Positions 50,569 through 64,000 of a stretch of DNA of 64,000 nt are shown one piece after another. The stretch lies in NCBI GenBank assembly GCA_009731375.1, contig BJOX01000053.1, positions 744,766 to 808,765 on the forward strand, in the 5' to 3' direction. The notes below the pieces were generated by a model. The model saw only the letters and a list, made by a program, of their open reading frames with translations. It did not search any database and was not told where the DNA came from. The position numbers and the translations under genes are program-made. The stretch is from Paulinella micropora (Eukaryota; Cercozoa; Imbricatea; Euglyphida). Within the stretch, counting starts at the first letter, position 1, and each line of letters opens with the position of its first letter.

Positions 50569-51348
50569 CGAAGTGTCGGTGCACCCGCAGCTGCTGGGGC
50601 TGAAGGCAGTATCGGAGTTGACGGGGTCATTGTAGCTGTTCTAGGAGTCGAAAACGTCGAAGGGTGGGTCGGGTGGGTCGTTCTTGAAGAAGTGCTTCCA
50701 GCGGGGTGCAAAGTGGTTGGACCAGTCCGACTCGATGGGGGAACGGATGTGGCACCAACGGCTGTACCCAAAGGAGCAGTGACCGGTAATGATCCAGCCA
50801 ATCCAGCAGTTGAGGCAGTAACCGTGTAGTAGTTGTGGAAGACTTCTACAAAGATGACGTTGCCAATCTGATTCCAGAGCTTCTCTGCAACTGCCAGAGA
50901 TCCAGTAGGTCCCAGGTACTGGGTGTAGACTTCAGTGTCTGTCCAATCTAGGCTAGCTTGAGGGGCAATCGGGACCTGAGGTAGCGATGTGGCCTTGTCC
51001 TTATGGTTCTTTCGCAGAATATCGCGTTCATCGCTCACGTAACTGATCAATAAATCGTAGATAAATTGAACGGTCTGGGTGCGGGAGAGATTTGCATAAA
51101 GGCGAGTTGTCTTCCCAGCCTTGATTTCCTCCTGAAATAGAACCCAGGATGGGGTAAGGGTCCAAGCAGCGTCGCTTGTGTTCGTTGTACTTCGAAAGTG
51201 GGTCGTCGTATCGTGACTGGTTCCACATGTAGGCATACCAGGAGCAGGCCAGAACGCAGAGCAGTAGCTGAAGGGGTCGGTGTGCAGTGGAGTAGGTGTT
51301 CTCCACTCTATAGGTAGGGGGTGACCCTAAAACGACAAAACTAGACAC
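50325..51348 (-). CDS. Gag-like 5' ORF of the LTR element
   Basis: Minus strand next to the 5' LTR. A first frame (51348-51028) begins SSFVVLGSPPTYRVENTYS. A second (51236-50325) has VQFIYDLLISYVSDERDILR, VAEKLWNQIGNVIFVEVFHN and then a Pro/Ser/Thr-rich region. Position and composition suggest gag. The C-terminal part from about 50490 overlaps, antisense, the end of the surface-protein ORF and may not belong to gag. Confidence 0.4.
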
Positions 51349-51574
51349 ATACTGTGTTGGTTAACTGCATAGTGTGTATGAGGGCAGAGGAGGGCCACAA
51401 GAATGCAACGGCAGGTGAACTATCTGTCGAGACATATGTGGTTTTGGTTATCTCTGTCCTAATACGGTGTTGTATAGCCACTCCTGAAAGAGAGGGTCTT
51501 TCCAAATCGATCCGTCGACACAACACACCTACTCTGTGTGTGTAGTTTTCTCTTGAATGGAAAAAAATTCGAAT

Positions 51575-52236
51575 TGTGAGTTTGTATACAACTCTTCAAG
51601 TAGGCAGATATAACGAACTCTTAATAGAACACTATGGCTGCTTTGAGTCCTGACTCAATGTGCCGAGCAGGTGAAATACCAGTAAATAGTAGAAAGGTCA
51701 CTTCGTTTATTTACGTAATTTCGAACTCTTGGCAGGCTTGGATGCAACTTTGACGGCGCGATCAAGTGTCGAACGTAGATTGTGAAGTGTCCAGTTCTCA
51801 AACGAATAGTGTCGCGAGTCTTCAAGTTGGCAGTTATTAAACTGAACGGATAGTGTCTGGCCCGGGGTTGTTCGACTTGAAAACTTGAATTCCCAAATCG
51901 ATTTACGAACTTCAAGTTGAAGCCTCAGAGTCTAGGAAACGGGAAAACATTGCGTTCTTCTGTGTATTTCCTTGTTCTAAAATTTACAGTAAAATCTGGT
52001 TTCACGGGAAATCAGAAACTTGAAAGGTAATATAATGAAGGGAAAAGGCAATAGTCAATCTTTTGAAAGTTCTGAAAAGATCATTGACTTAATCGTTTGA
52101 AATCATTTCTGAACGGAATCGAAAACTAGTTAGTGAAGTCGAAACGTCGTGCAGAGGAGAATCTAATGAACCTGTCAAAAAGAGTCTCTTATCAACTGTA
52201 AAGGTTTTGGCCGGTCGTTAATGTGCTCAGTCTGAT
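51575..52236 (-). repeat. Right LTR (5' LTR of minus-strand element)
   Basis: Starts TGTGAGTTTGTATACAACTC, as on the left. It carries about 40 bp of extra sequence, partly in the CCCGGGGTTGTTCGACTTG region. It is followed by the AAATC duplication. Confidence 0.8.
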
Positions 52237-52317
52237 AAATCTAGTATTAAATATCTATTCACGGTAACACTTCTCAGTTCTTCACTTTCCATTTTTCCTC
52301 TTCCCTCTTTTGCTTTT

Positions 52318-52524
52318 TACGCAAACACTGTTTTAATAAAATACTTGCCACCCGTAGCTTTTCCTCTGCCTTTTCTCCTCTTTTATTATTATTGTGTATA
52401 TATTTTTCTTTTCTTTTTACGCTTCATTTTGTTTTCAGCTTTTGTATCTCTTTGATACCACTTCCATTCGATCTCTTATGCTTCCCACTCAGGCTACGCA
52501 TTTTATTAAAACAGTGTTTGCGTA
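52318..52524. repeat. MITE-like element with 25-bp terminal inverted repeats
   Basis: TACGCAAACACTGTTTTAAT... (52318-52342) and its exact complement (52500-52524) bound a 207-bp non-coding segment. A diverged third copy of the end (AAAACAGCGCTTGCGTAAAC) follows at about 52583-52602. It is a candidate non-autonomous DNA transposon just outside the LTR element. Confidence 0.6.
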
Positions 52525-52838
52525 AATAAACTTACTTACTTATAAACTTACTTATAAGTACTTGAAGTGACAAGTATTTTTTAAAACAGCGCTTGCGTAA
52601 ACGTTTGCGGAATTGTAATAAAAAAAAGGGGGGGGGGGGGACGGGAAAGATTGAATTTGAATGGCTTCGAGCCGAACTTCAAAAGCGTCGATTCACAAAA
52701 ATGAACGGGTGTAGAACCAAGAAATCCCAGTCGACGGGACAAGAGACCACCCATTCTTAATAAGTCTGTGCATGCTCCAGACTAGATATTCCTGCTACGA
52801 TGAAATGATTCCCCTATCAGACCAGACCATGAGCCTCG

Positions 52839-55800
52839 CTACTGAGCTACGGAGGCTGTTTGATTACCACCCCTTCCCCCACCTGCACCACCGGCTCGTC
52901 CTCTCCTTCTTCTCCTCCCTCCTCTGCCACCTCTTCCATTCCCTGCAGATTCTCCCGTTTGGCCTGGTCCTGCCTGTGCTTTCTTTTCTTCACCTTGTCC
53001 TGCTTGCCCTGATTTGTTTTCCCCTTGGGCAGCTGGGCCCACGCCGTTCGCGTTTCCCGAAACAGCTCCGTTCCCGATTTTCGGTGGACCAGCAACACGC
53101 AGAGCTGACAAAAGGCACAAAAAAGGAAACAAAAAATAAGGACACAGGTAATGAAGCTGCACGAGAGCGCCACGAGACAGACAGAGAAAGGGAGAAACAG
53201 TACCAGTCGTAGGAGGGGCTCCAGGGGGCTTGTCTGCAATCGTAGCATGCGACCCGTTCTCTCTGGGTACCACCTCTTCATTCTGCTTGCGTCCCCTTTG
53301 TGATTGGGCTGTGTCGCTGCTACTGTTGCTGTTGTTTTTGTTGTTTTTGTTGGTGTTCTTATTGTGGTGGCCCTGCGCTTGGTGGGCTTTGTGTTGCGCG
53401 TTCTTTGTATCTTTGCCCTCTCCTTGCCCCTTGCTCTCCAACGCATGATTCGCAGAACCATCTTTGCGCTGTCCAGGTGCTTTCTCTCTTTTAGCTTGTT
53501 CGGCATCTGTTCCGCCCCCATGTTGAGATGCAGCCTCGGTGGGCTCTTTTGGTTTCTGTTTTTTCGGCCTCCGTTCTCGCCTCCTCCTTGGGTCAACCAT
53601 GCCCTCGACATTGCTTGTTGTGTCTGGTGCCACATTGCTACTGCCTTGCTGTTCTTCTGGTTTTTGTCTCTTCTGCTCTTTCTGGTTTTGCTCTGGCTTC
53701 TGTCTTTTTTGTTCTTGCTTCTGTTGCTGTGGTTGGTGTGGTGGACCTTCTTTCTGTTGTTGTGCTTGGTTGGGCTGCATTTCTTGCTCTTGGCCCTGTT
53801 TCTGCTTGGGCTTGCTTCGCTGTCGTTTGGTGGCCCCAGGCTTGTTTTGGCTACTCAGGCCAGAATCTAAGTGCGAGGACGAGGAGGGAGCGTCGGGCGC
53901 AGCGGCTGCCTGTCCTGCAGGAAAAAACAATGGGTTGGCTTGGGCGTGCCCGCCGCGCCCGTTGGCTGGTGCGTGCCCGCCCCGGCCGCCCCGCCCGCCT
54001 CGACCCCTTCCCCCCCTGGCGTCTCTGAAGAGGTAGGCGTTTTCCCCTTCTATGGCGCCGGGCCCCGCCTGCGCCATGAGTTGGAAGTACTCCCCAGCAA
54101 CCACCTCCTCCTTCTTCTTGAGCTCCATCTTCTCGCGCAGCTGCTTCAGGTGCCTAGCCAGCAATACACGTGTACATGAGATAGAAAGCAGCAGCAATAG
54201 AGACAGACGGGGGAGAAGGAACGATAGAAACACTCTAACACACAGGCATCCTCAAAATAAGACACGCCAGGATTGGATGCTGTGTGGGTAAATCCCTTCT
54301 TTTTGTCTAAAGTGCCTTTTCTCTCTATCTCGCATTCAAGCACTACAGAAGGCGAAGAGTTTCAAGGATACGCATCATGAACGACACGGACAGCAATCAA
54401 TATGAAGGCTGCTGCACTGTCATCAACACGAGCGGGCACGTCAAGGCCTCCTCACCAAGAGAACCTTTCCGATACCCACCCCACAACGAACAAACAACGC
54501 ACTGCCCTGCGCTTTTCTGCCAAACTTACATGTCCAGAAGTGTTCTGGCAATATCCACCTTCTCTTTTGTCCCGATGATGGTCAAGAAAGTCTTTCCGCC
54601 TTGGTCTATTAGAAGTAATCAATACAACAAACAGTCCTCTAAGTAACACACATTGGTAGGCATATATACAAACACATGACTGCATAAATACCAGTACGTA
54701 TATATTAGTATGTGTACTTTCTATAAATACGCACACATATATATACATATAAATGTCATACTTTTATGTGTGTATATATATTTTACATGCATGCATATTA
54801 GATGAATTTAAAAACAGACTGTTAGCATCGGTTGGCACAACACCGACTAGGCAGCAGCACCCGCAAACATCACATTGTACCTTCGTCCTCCATGTCCCCC
54901 CAACGCTGCTGCGCCTGCTCATAGCAACCATCAAAGCCGTTCCCACATGAGAGTGCGCCTCGCTGCTTGTGCTGTGGAAGCGCTCTTGTACCCGATTAGC
55001 ACTTGGGCCGTTGCCGTTGTTGTTGCGCCGCTTGTTCCGTTTGTCTTTACCGTCGCCCTTGTTGAGATCGATGCTAACCTCTGCCTCTTGTTCGATCCTC
55101 TGCACGCCATAGATGTCACTTCTGTCTATTAAGCTTGTAGCAGCATAGCATAGTGAGTGAGATGCCGTGATCCGATGGATGTGTGCTGTCTTGAGGTTGG
55201 CTATGCGAGCGTGGAGGTCCACAACCTTAATATGCGCGAACTGGCTGCCAACTATGAAACCCACACGCTCGGAATCGATCTCAAAATCCTCCTCCACGTA
55301 CTCCTGCATACGGCACAGGCACGCATCCCCATACAATGAGGCTCACATACGTTGACGTACGTCAATATTTCATAACAGGAGGCAGGTCTATGCATGCGGC
55401 GACCAATTCGCGGCGAGCCTGCTCCGCCTGTTCTTGTGTACGCGCCAGAATCACTACTTTCAGCTCATCTTTGAAAACACGCACCTGCATGCAACGATAG
55501 CGCATGGACCATAAATCACATCAACGTCAACATAGTGATACACCATCTGCAACAAGTATTGAAGAGATGTGTCCAAAATAGACCAAGGGCAGCAACAACC
55601 GATCTTACATTGAGAATGCCGGGCATATTTGAGACGCGGCGAATGTTCTGTCCCTCCTGACCGATGATGTACTTGATCAGGTTACGGCGAGTGGTGAAGG
55701 TGTCCTTATAACCTGCCGTTCCAAACAGGGATGACCACACCACAAAAAAGCCGGTCTCACAAGCAGTACCTTCCTCGATCCGTCGCCTGAGCTTATCCAC

Positions 55801-56134
55801 CGTCTGCGTCTTGGCCTCGGTCCTCTTCTGTATGCGACACAGGCACACGCACACCAGTTTTCTCAGCACCGAAATCGTAGAGCCCGTGCTTCTTTCGAGG
55901 GGTGTGATATGGTAAATGGTTTAGAGAAAAATTCAGAAAGGCAATAACACTGCATCAGCGCGTGGCAGAGAGTGTTCGTACATGTAGGAGTGCGATTTCT
56001 TGCAAGTGGTTGACGTGCTGCCTGGCAATCACCTGCTCAGTTACAAGCGACGCGGATAGTTCAGACCCTCCTTACCTATGTCTTTTTCCCCTACATCCCC
56101 TGCCCCCTCTCCCTCCTTTCCTCTCTCCACCCTT

Positions 56135-56190
<56 letters not shown>

Positions 56191-56289
56191 CTCTTCTCTC
56201 TCTTTTCTCTCCCTCTTTTCTCTCTCTCTTCTCTCTCCCTCTTTTCTCTCTCTCGTCTCGCTCTCTCTTCTCTCTCTTCTCTCTCTCTT

Positions 56290-56370
<81 letters not shown>

Positions 56371-57639
56371 GACACACGGGTATGCACGCAGGCCATAGGA
56401 ACGTGGTGGTTTACTTGGGCACGTCTGAGCTCGGTGTCGGGGCCGAGCAGCACGATGGAGTTGAGGTCTACGTGGATTCCTGCGTGCACCAACCACAGCC
56501 CATGTCGACTCTACCCATAATTTAGTATGCTTATTCTGACTTTCGAATGCAAACTTTTTGTCTAAGATTGTGGCTCTGTATTTCTTTCATGTTGCACTTG
56601 TTTGAAGCTTTGAAAATAAATCGCTTTTTTGTCTTTCGTTCATAATGGAAGAGTGAACTCTTTTTTGTACGGAAGTGATCTCTCTTTTGTGACTGGGTTC
56701 AGATGATAGTAAGCGAAATCCATAGCTTCGCATGTGTATATCATCTCGCAAAATTATCCGATTCTGAAATTCTGTCCATGACACCACTGAAAATAATGTC
56801 TGACTGCGCGTGCATCGCCGTGAATGCCCAAGGTACGTTTTTGGCAAGGTGTCTGCGTGGCAGCATGTAGATCGGGTCCGCATGTGCTGGGGCTGCTACG
56901 AGCGTCCTACCTGTCAGTTTCAGCTTGGAGAAAGAGGGGTCGATCAGCCGGCTCTTGGTATCTAAGCACCCACCCGCGTGCAGGTAGGGTATATCCTTGC
57001 TGAGCGAGGCAGGCAGAAGAGAGCGTTTGCGGAGGTGCAGACGAGGTACCGGGGCTCTGCATGACGATCTCGGACACAGGCACCGACACGCGCAACACGT
57101 CGCGGGGAGTGAGTGCCGGCTCCAGGTTCACATACCTGACCGTGCAAGAGACAGATGCACACACACACACACACATTCTCACCTAAGCAGGTGTTTTTTG
57201 AGGAGATCCTTGTAGTCTTCGCCCCAGTGGATGTAGTTGATGAGGTAGTAGTCGCCACTGACGTCTTTAAGCTCCGCCTCCCACCAACTGTACGGCTATT
57301 CCGAACAGGCACAGACGACAGCCAACGTTCAAACACACGCTGCAATCAAGCTGCAATGAATTGAAGTCTGCAGGAGGTGGGGTAAGTGCGTAGGTGTTTG
57401 CGGATGGGGAGGTAAGGGGTGGAGGTGGGGTGGGGAGCTACCAGATGCTTCTCCGCCATGGCCATGGCTTCCAAGAGATCTCCCGGCCTAACACGCACGT
57501 AGCAAGATAGACAACAATAAACACCATGCAAGGAACGAACTTGACCAAGTAATATACATCGATAAGTAGTCCACAGAGGACCAAGACACGAGAAAATAAC
57601 TTTATATATATATATATAAAGTTGAATTTAAAAAAAAAA

Positions 57640-57730
<91 letters not shown>

Positions 57731-58255
57731 GGAGAGAGAGAGAGAGAGAGGGAGGGAGAAAGAGGGAGAAAGGGAGAAAAGAAGAGGGAGAGAGGGAGAG
57801 AGGGAGAGAGACACAGACGACAGAGGTTCGGTGAAGGTGTAGAGATGTGGGGCATGCCTGGGGTTGAAGGTGGCGGGGTCCGTTGGCGGCTGGGCACGCC
57901 GCACCGACTCCAACGGCACCCACTCAGGAGCTTTCCAGCTAACAACGGCAGTGGTGGTATTTCCTTCTGTCATCGCTCTTGTTGGTATTGTTGCGCTTGT
58001 GGGTATTATGTTGTTCTTGCTGTTGTTGCTTGTGAACGCAATGCTCTTCGTTGTGTATTTCGTTGTGTGTGATGTGGTGGGGGTGGCAGGTGAAGGTGGA
58101 GGTGGTTTTTCTTGCTTTTGCTACTGCCAATCAGTGTGTGTATCGAGGCTATGCAGCCTTGTGTGTTGAAGCTACTGACTTGTTCTCGAAGGCGACAAGT
58201 ACCAACCCCTTCTCCGGCTTCACGTCCAATAGACCGGCCTATCCACCACGCCCCA

Positions 58256-58289
<34 letters not shown>

Positions 58290-58418
58290 GCCTTACACAC
58301 AAACCGTACTGGGTCATTGAATATTCAACATGGAGCGAAGAGAAAAGAGAATACAAGGCACACAGTTCTCACCTTATAGTGGGAATAAGTTTCTGGGTCC
58401 TTAACTTCCACGTTGTAG
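52839..58418 (-). CDS. FMR1: FMR1/FXR-family RNA-binding protein, many exons
   Basis: Minus strand. The 5' end is probably beyond 58418. Exons with GT/AG borders and mostly consistent phases: 58418-58373 (YNVEVKDPETYSHYK); about 57970-57870 (EWVPLESVRRAQPP); 57487-57442; 57295-57183 (SWWEAELKDVSGDYYLINYI, the Tudor/Agenet core); 57135-57050; about 56999-56911; 56479-56415; 56032-55982; 55827-55770; 55712-55609 and 55484-55377 (KH1: NLIKYIIGQEGQNIRRV); 55303-55226 (KH2-like: ERVGFIVGSQFAHIK); 55125-54992; 54914-54881; 54605-54530 (FLTIIGTKEKVDIARTLLDM); 54153-53204; 53104-52839. The 54.9-54.1 kb exons match the post-KH segment of FMRP. The last exons encode RGG-rich and Gln/Lys-rich tails ending GRGGNQTASVAQ. 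Known family role: translational control in RNP granules. The KH2 exon junction does not resolve cleanly. Confidence 0.85.
56140..56366 (+). repeat. (CT)n array in an FMR1 intron
   Basis: About 225 bp of CT repeats with TTCTCT variants, between the exons at 56415 and 56032. It is oriented as (GA)n on the coding strand. Confidence 0.9.
57622..57812 (+). repeat. A-run and (GA)n array in an FMR1 intron
   Basis: 18 A followed by GA/GGGA repeats. On the gene's coding strand this is a (TC)n tract followed by T-run, within an intron. Confidence 0.9.
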
Positions 58419-58483
58419 CTGAGGAACCGCAAAGGCAAAAACACAACATGCTCAGCTACTTAGCTAGCTGGCTAGCTGACTAC

Positions 58484-62694
<4,211 letters not shown>

Positions 62695-62889
62695 GGATGA
62701 GATGTCGCAAAGGAATGTAGTCCTTGCAAAGGAACGCAGTTTCACATCAAACAATAATTTGTGTACTGTGCATGTGTCCGGGATGGGAATCACGGGTAGA
62801 CTGTGTTCTGGAAAAAGAAGAGGAGGAAGGACGTTGAAGAAAAAGGCAATCTAGGAATGGAGAGGGGGAGGATAAGGAAGAAGAGAAAG

Positions 62890-62891
<2 letters not shown>
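62695..62891 (-). repeat. Second, truncated copy of the LINE 3' end
   Basis: Nearly identical to 58803-59000 (starts GATGAGATGTCGCAAAGGAA) and terminates abruptly in (GATA)n. It is consistent with a 5'-truncated tandem LINE copy. Confidence 0.85.
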
Positions 62892-62950
<59 letters not shown>

Positions 62951-63043
62951 TTAGATAGATTTAGATAGATTTAAATAGATTTAGTTAGATAGATTTAGTT
63001 AGAGATGAGTAGGTAGGTAGGTAGGTAGAGGTAGGTAGGTAGG

Positions 63044-63078
<35 letters not shown>

Positions 63079-63087
63079 GTAGGTAGG

Positions 63088-63146
<59 letters not shown>

Positions 63147-63190
63147 GAGGTAGGTAGGTAGGTAGGTAGGTAGGTAGATAGATAGATAGA
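62892..63190 (+). repeat. (GATA)n and (GGTA)n array
   Basis: GATA repeats with TTAGATAGAT and GGTA blocks between the LINE copy and the next unique segment. Confidence 0.95.
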
Positions 63191-63880
63191 TATGTTTGGT
63201 CTATCAGCTCTGCATATCCGAAGACATAGGCATCCATTCCACCCCGCCGCCAATCAGCGACTGGGTAGCGGGCTGGGAATGGGCACTAGGCCCCGGATTT
63301 GTGCAGTCTGACGGTTCTACGACCCTCCCTGGCTAGAGGGCCGTAGAACCAACCCAGACACGTGTCCGTGATCACGTGCCCCGCCAAGGCTCGGGCCCGA
63401 GGGGTACACCAACCCTCGAGCTTCATCCAAGGCGACCACTTTCGCGGCGGCCGGACTATACCTAAAGATCTCCCTGCTTATGTGCCTACCGCACACAGGA
63501 AGATCCCACTCCCGTCTAGTCTCTGATCCTTGCCCATTTGCCAGGCTACCACTGGACAGCGGCGACGGATGACTATCGGGTCCTCAGCGGAGCAGCGGTC
63601 GTGAGCCGATCAGGAGCCGTCCGCGGGTAGCCTCACAAGAAGGGACTTGGCTGCGGGTTACCTATTATTCCCTGTGTGGCCATATCCTTCGAGTTATTAC
63701 CATCCGACGAGCGTTACCTCGCCTGCTGATGCCGCGGTATCGAAGGCTCTTTGGGTTTTCCCGAACAGTTTGAGAGTGTATCAAGGGCCCACGAAGGGTA
63801 GTCATCAGCCCTGGCCAGTCACGCTGCACCAGCTGCGATAAATCCGAAAAACACAGCCTGGTGCAGGGCTGAAGGAGATA
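63191..63880 (+). other. Unique GC-rich segment embedded in GATA arrays
   Basis: 690 bp of non-repetitive sequence, bounded on both sides by GATA. No long ORF. It contains a strong hairpin at 63313-63350 and a second inverted pair near its right end (CTGCACCAG at 63824 and CTGGTGCAG near 63858), just before GGAGATAGATAG. It may be the structured 3' UTR or a truncated copy of a GATA-targeted retroelement of another family. Confidence 0.5.
63313..63350. other. 15-bp stem hairpin
   Basis: GGTTCTACGACCCTC and GAGGGCCGTAGAACC pair with one mismatch around an 8-base loop CCTGGCTA. It is likely to fold in RNA or single-stranded DNA. Confidence 0.7.
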
Positions 63881-63933
63881 GATAGATAAACCCCCAGGCT
63901 GCAGGTATCAGTGGGCCGAGTCCATCTCCGGGA

Positions 63934-63950
63934 TAGATAGATAGATAGAC

Positions 63951-64000
<50 letters not shown>
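63934..64000 (+). repeat. (GATA)n array at window end
   Basis: GATA repeat with one GACA unit, running off the window. It is preceded by a 50-bp unique spacer (63891-63933). Confidence 0.95.

Larger units (their letters stand above)
41248..52236 (-). mobile_element. LTR retrotransposon, about 11 kb
   Basis: Two direct repeats (41248-41869 and 51575-52236) are flanked by an identical 5-bp duplication AAATC (41243-41247 and 52237-52241), so the whole block inserted as a unit. A run of C just right of the left LTR (41873-41886) is a G-rich polypurine tract on the minus strand, and RNase H and RT-like segments read on the minus strand, fixing the orientation. No clear primer binding site was found. 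Coding regions are broken by many stops and frameshifts. It contains an antisense plus-strand ORF at 48.8-50.6 kb. Confidence 0.8.

Noticed and set aside
53230-54028. Plus-strand Leu/Phe/Cys-rich ORFs
   Set aside because: Antisense of the Gln/Lys/Gly-rich FMR1 tail exon.

Overview
The window is eukaryotic. It joins a Polinton-like virus (PLV) type DNA element (start of window to about 21.4 kb) to repeat-saturated host chromosome (21.5-64 kb). Host genes have introns with GT/AG borders. They include an FMR1/FXR-family RNA-binding protein, a RecQ-type helicase and a class I ribonucleotide reductase small subunit. An FMR1 homologue suggests a holozoan host, either an animal or a unicellular relative; the sequence does not settle which.

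PLV region (1-20.3 kb, AT-rich, compact, mostly minus strand). It holds a tyrosine recombinase cut by the window edge, a phage-like adhesin, two GIY-YIG nucleases, a penton-like minor capsid protein, and a major capsid protein interrupted by a 619-base assembly gap. It also holds an A32/FtsK-type packaging ATPase, a large virion protein with a parvovirus-type phospholipase A2 signature, a long fibre ending in an S74 intramolecular chaperone, and a TVpol-like polymerase fused to an SF3 helicase. Small genes fill the rest. Many starts follow an ATTATATAA-like box, a candidate shared promoter. Four genes carry single lesions (TAG at 2093, TAA at 13364, frame breaks near 15.89 and 16.68 kb), so the copy looks endogenised and decaying, or the assembly has point errors.

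Host region 21.5-41 kb. A 410-bp foldback repeat lies next to the presumed virus end. Beyond it are a few exons (unknown gene, RNR2 3' exon, two hypotheticals) in a sea of GATA, GTAT, CA, AGT and AAT arrays. From 36 to 30.5 kb the minus strand carries RecQ helicase exons in the correct order and reading phase (motif V, IHYGAPKS, motif VI). Each exon is surrounded by several to more than a dozen partial copies of itself within ATAC/TA arrays.

41.2-52.2 kb is an LTR retrotransposon with diverged LTRs, an exact 5-bp target duplication, a poly-G polypurine tract and minus-strand RNase H/RT-like fragments. Inside it, antisense, is a plus-strand ORF with a signal peptide, a furin-like RHRRR site and a coiled-coil-like region. 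52.8-58.4 kb is the minus-strand FMR1/FXR gene with many short exons. 58.8-62.9 kb is a broken LINE with RT, a GRYTWRHDSVL zinc region and a restriction-like endonuclease. It is embedded in GATA arrays and followed by a 5'-truncated tandem copy. The last kilobase is another unique segment between GATA arrays.
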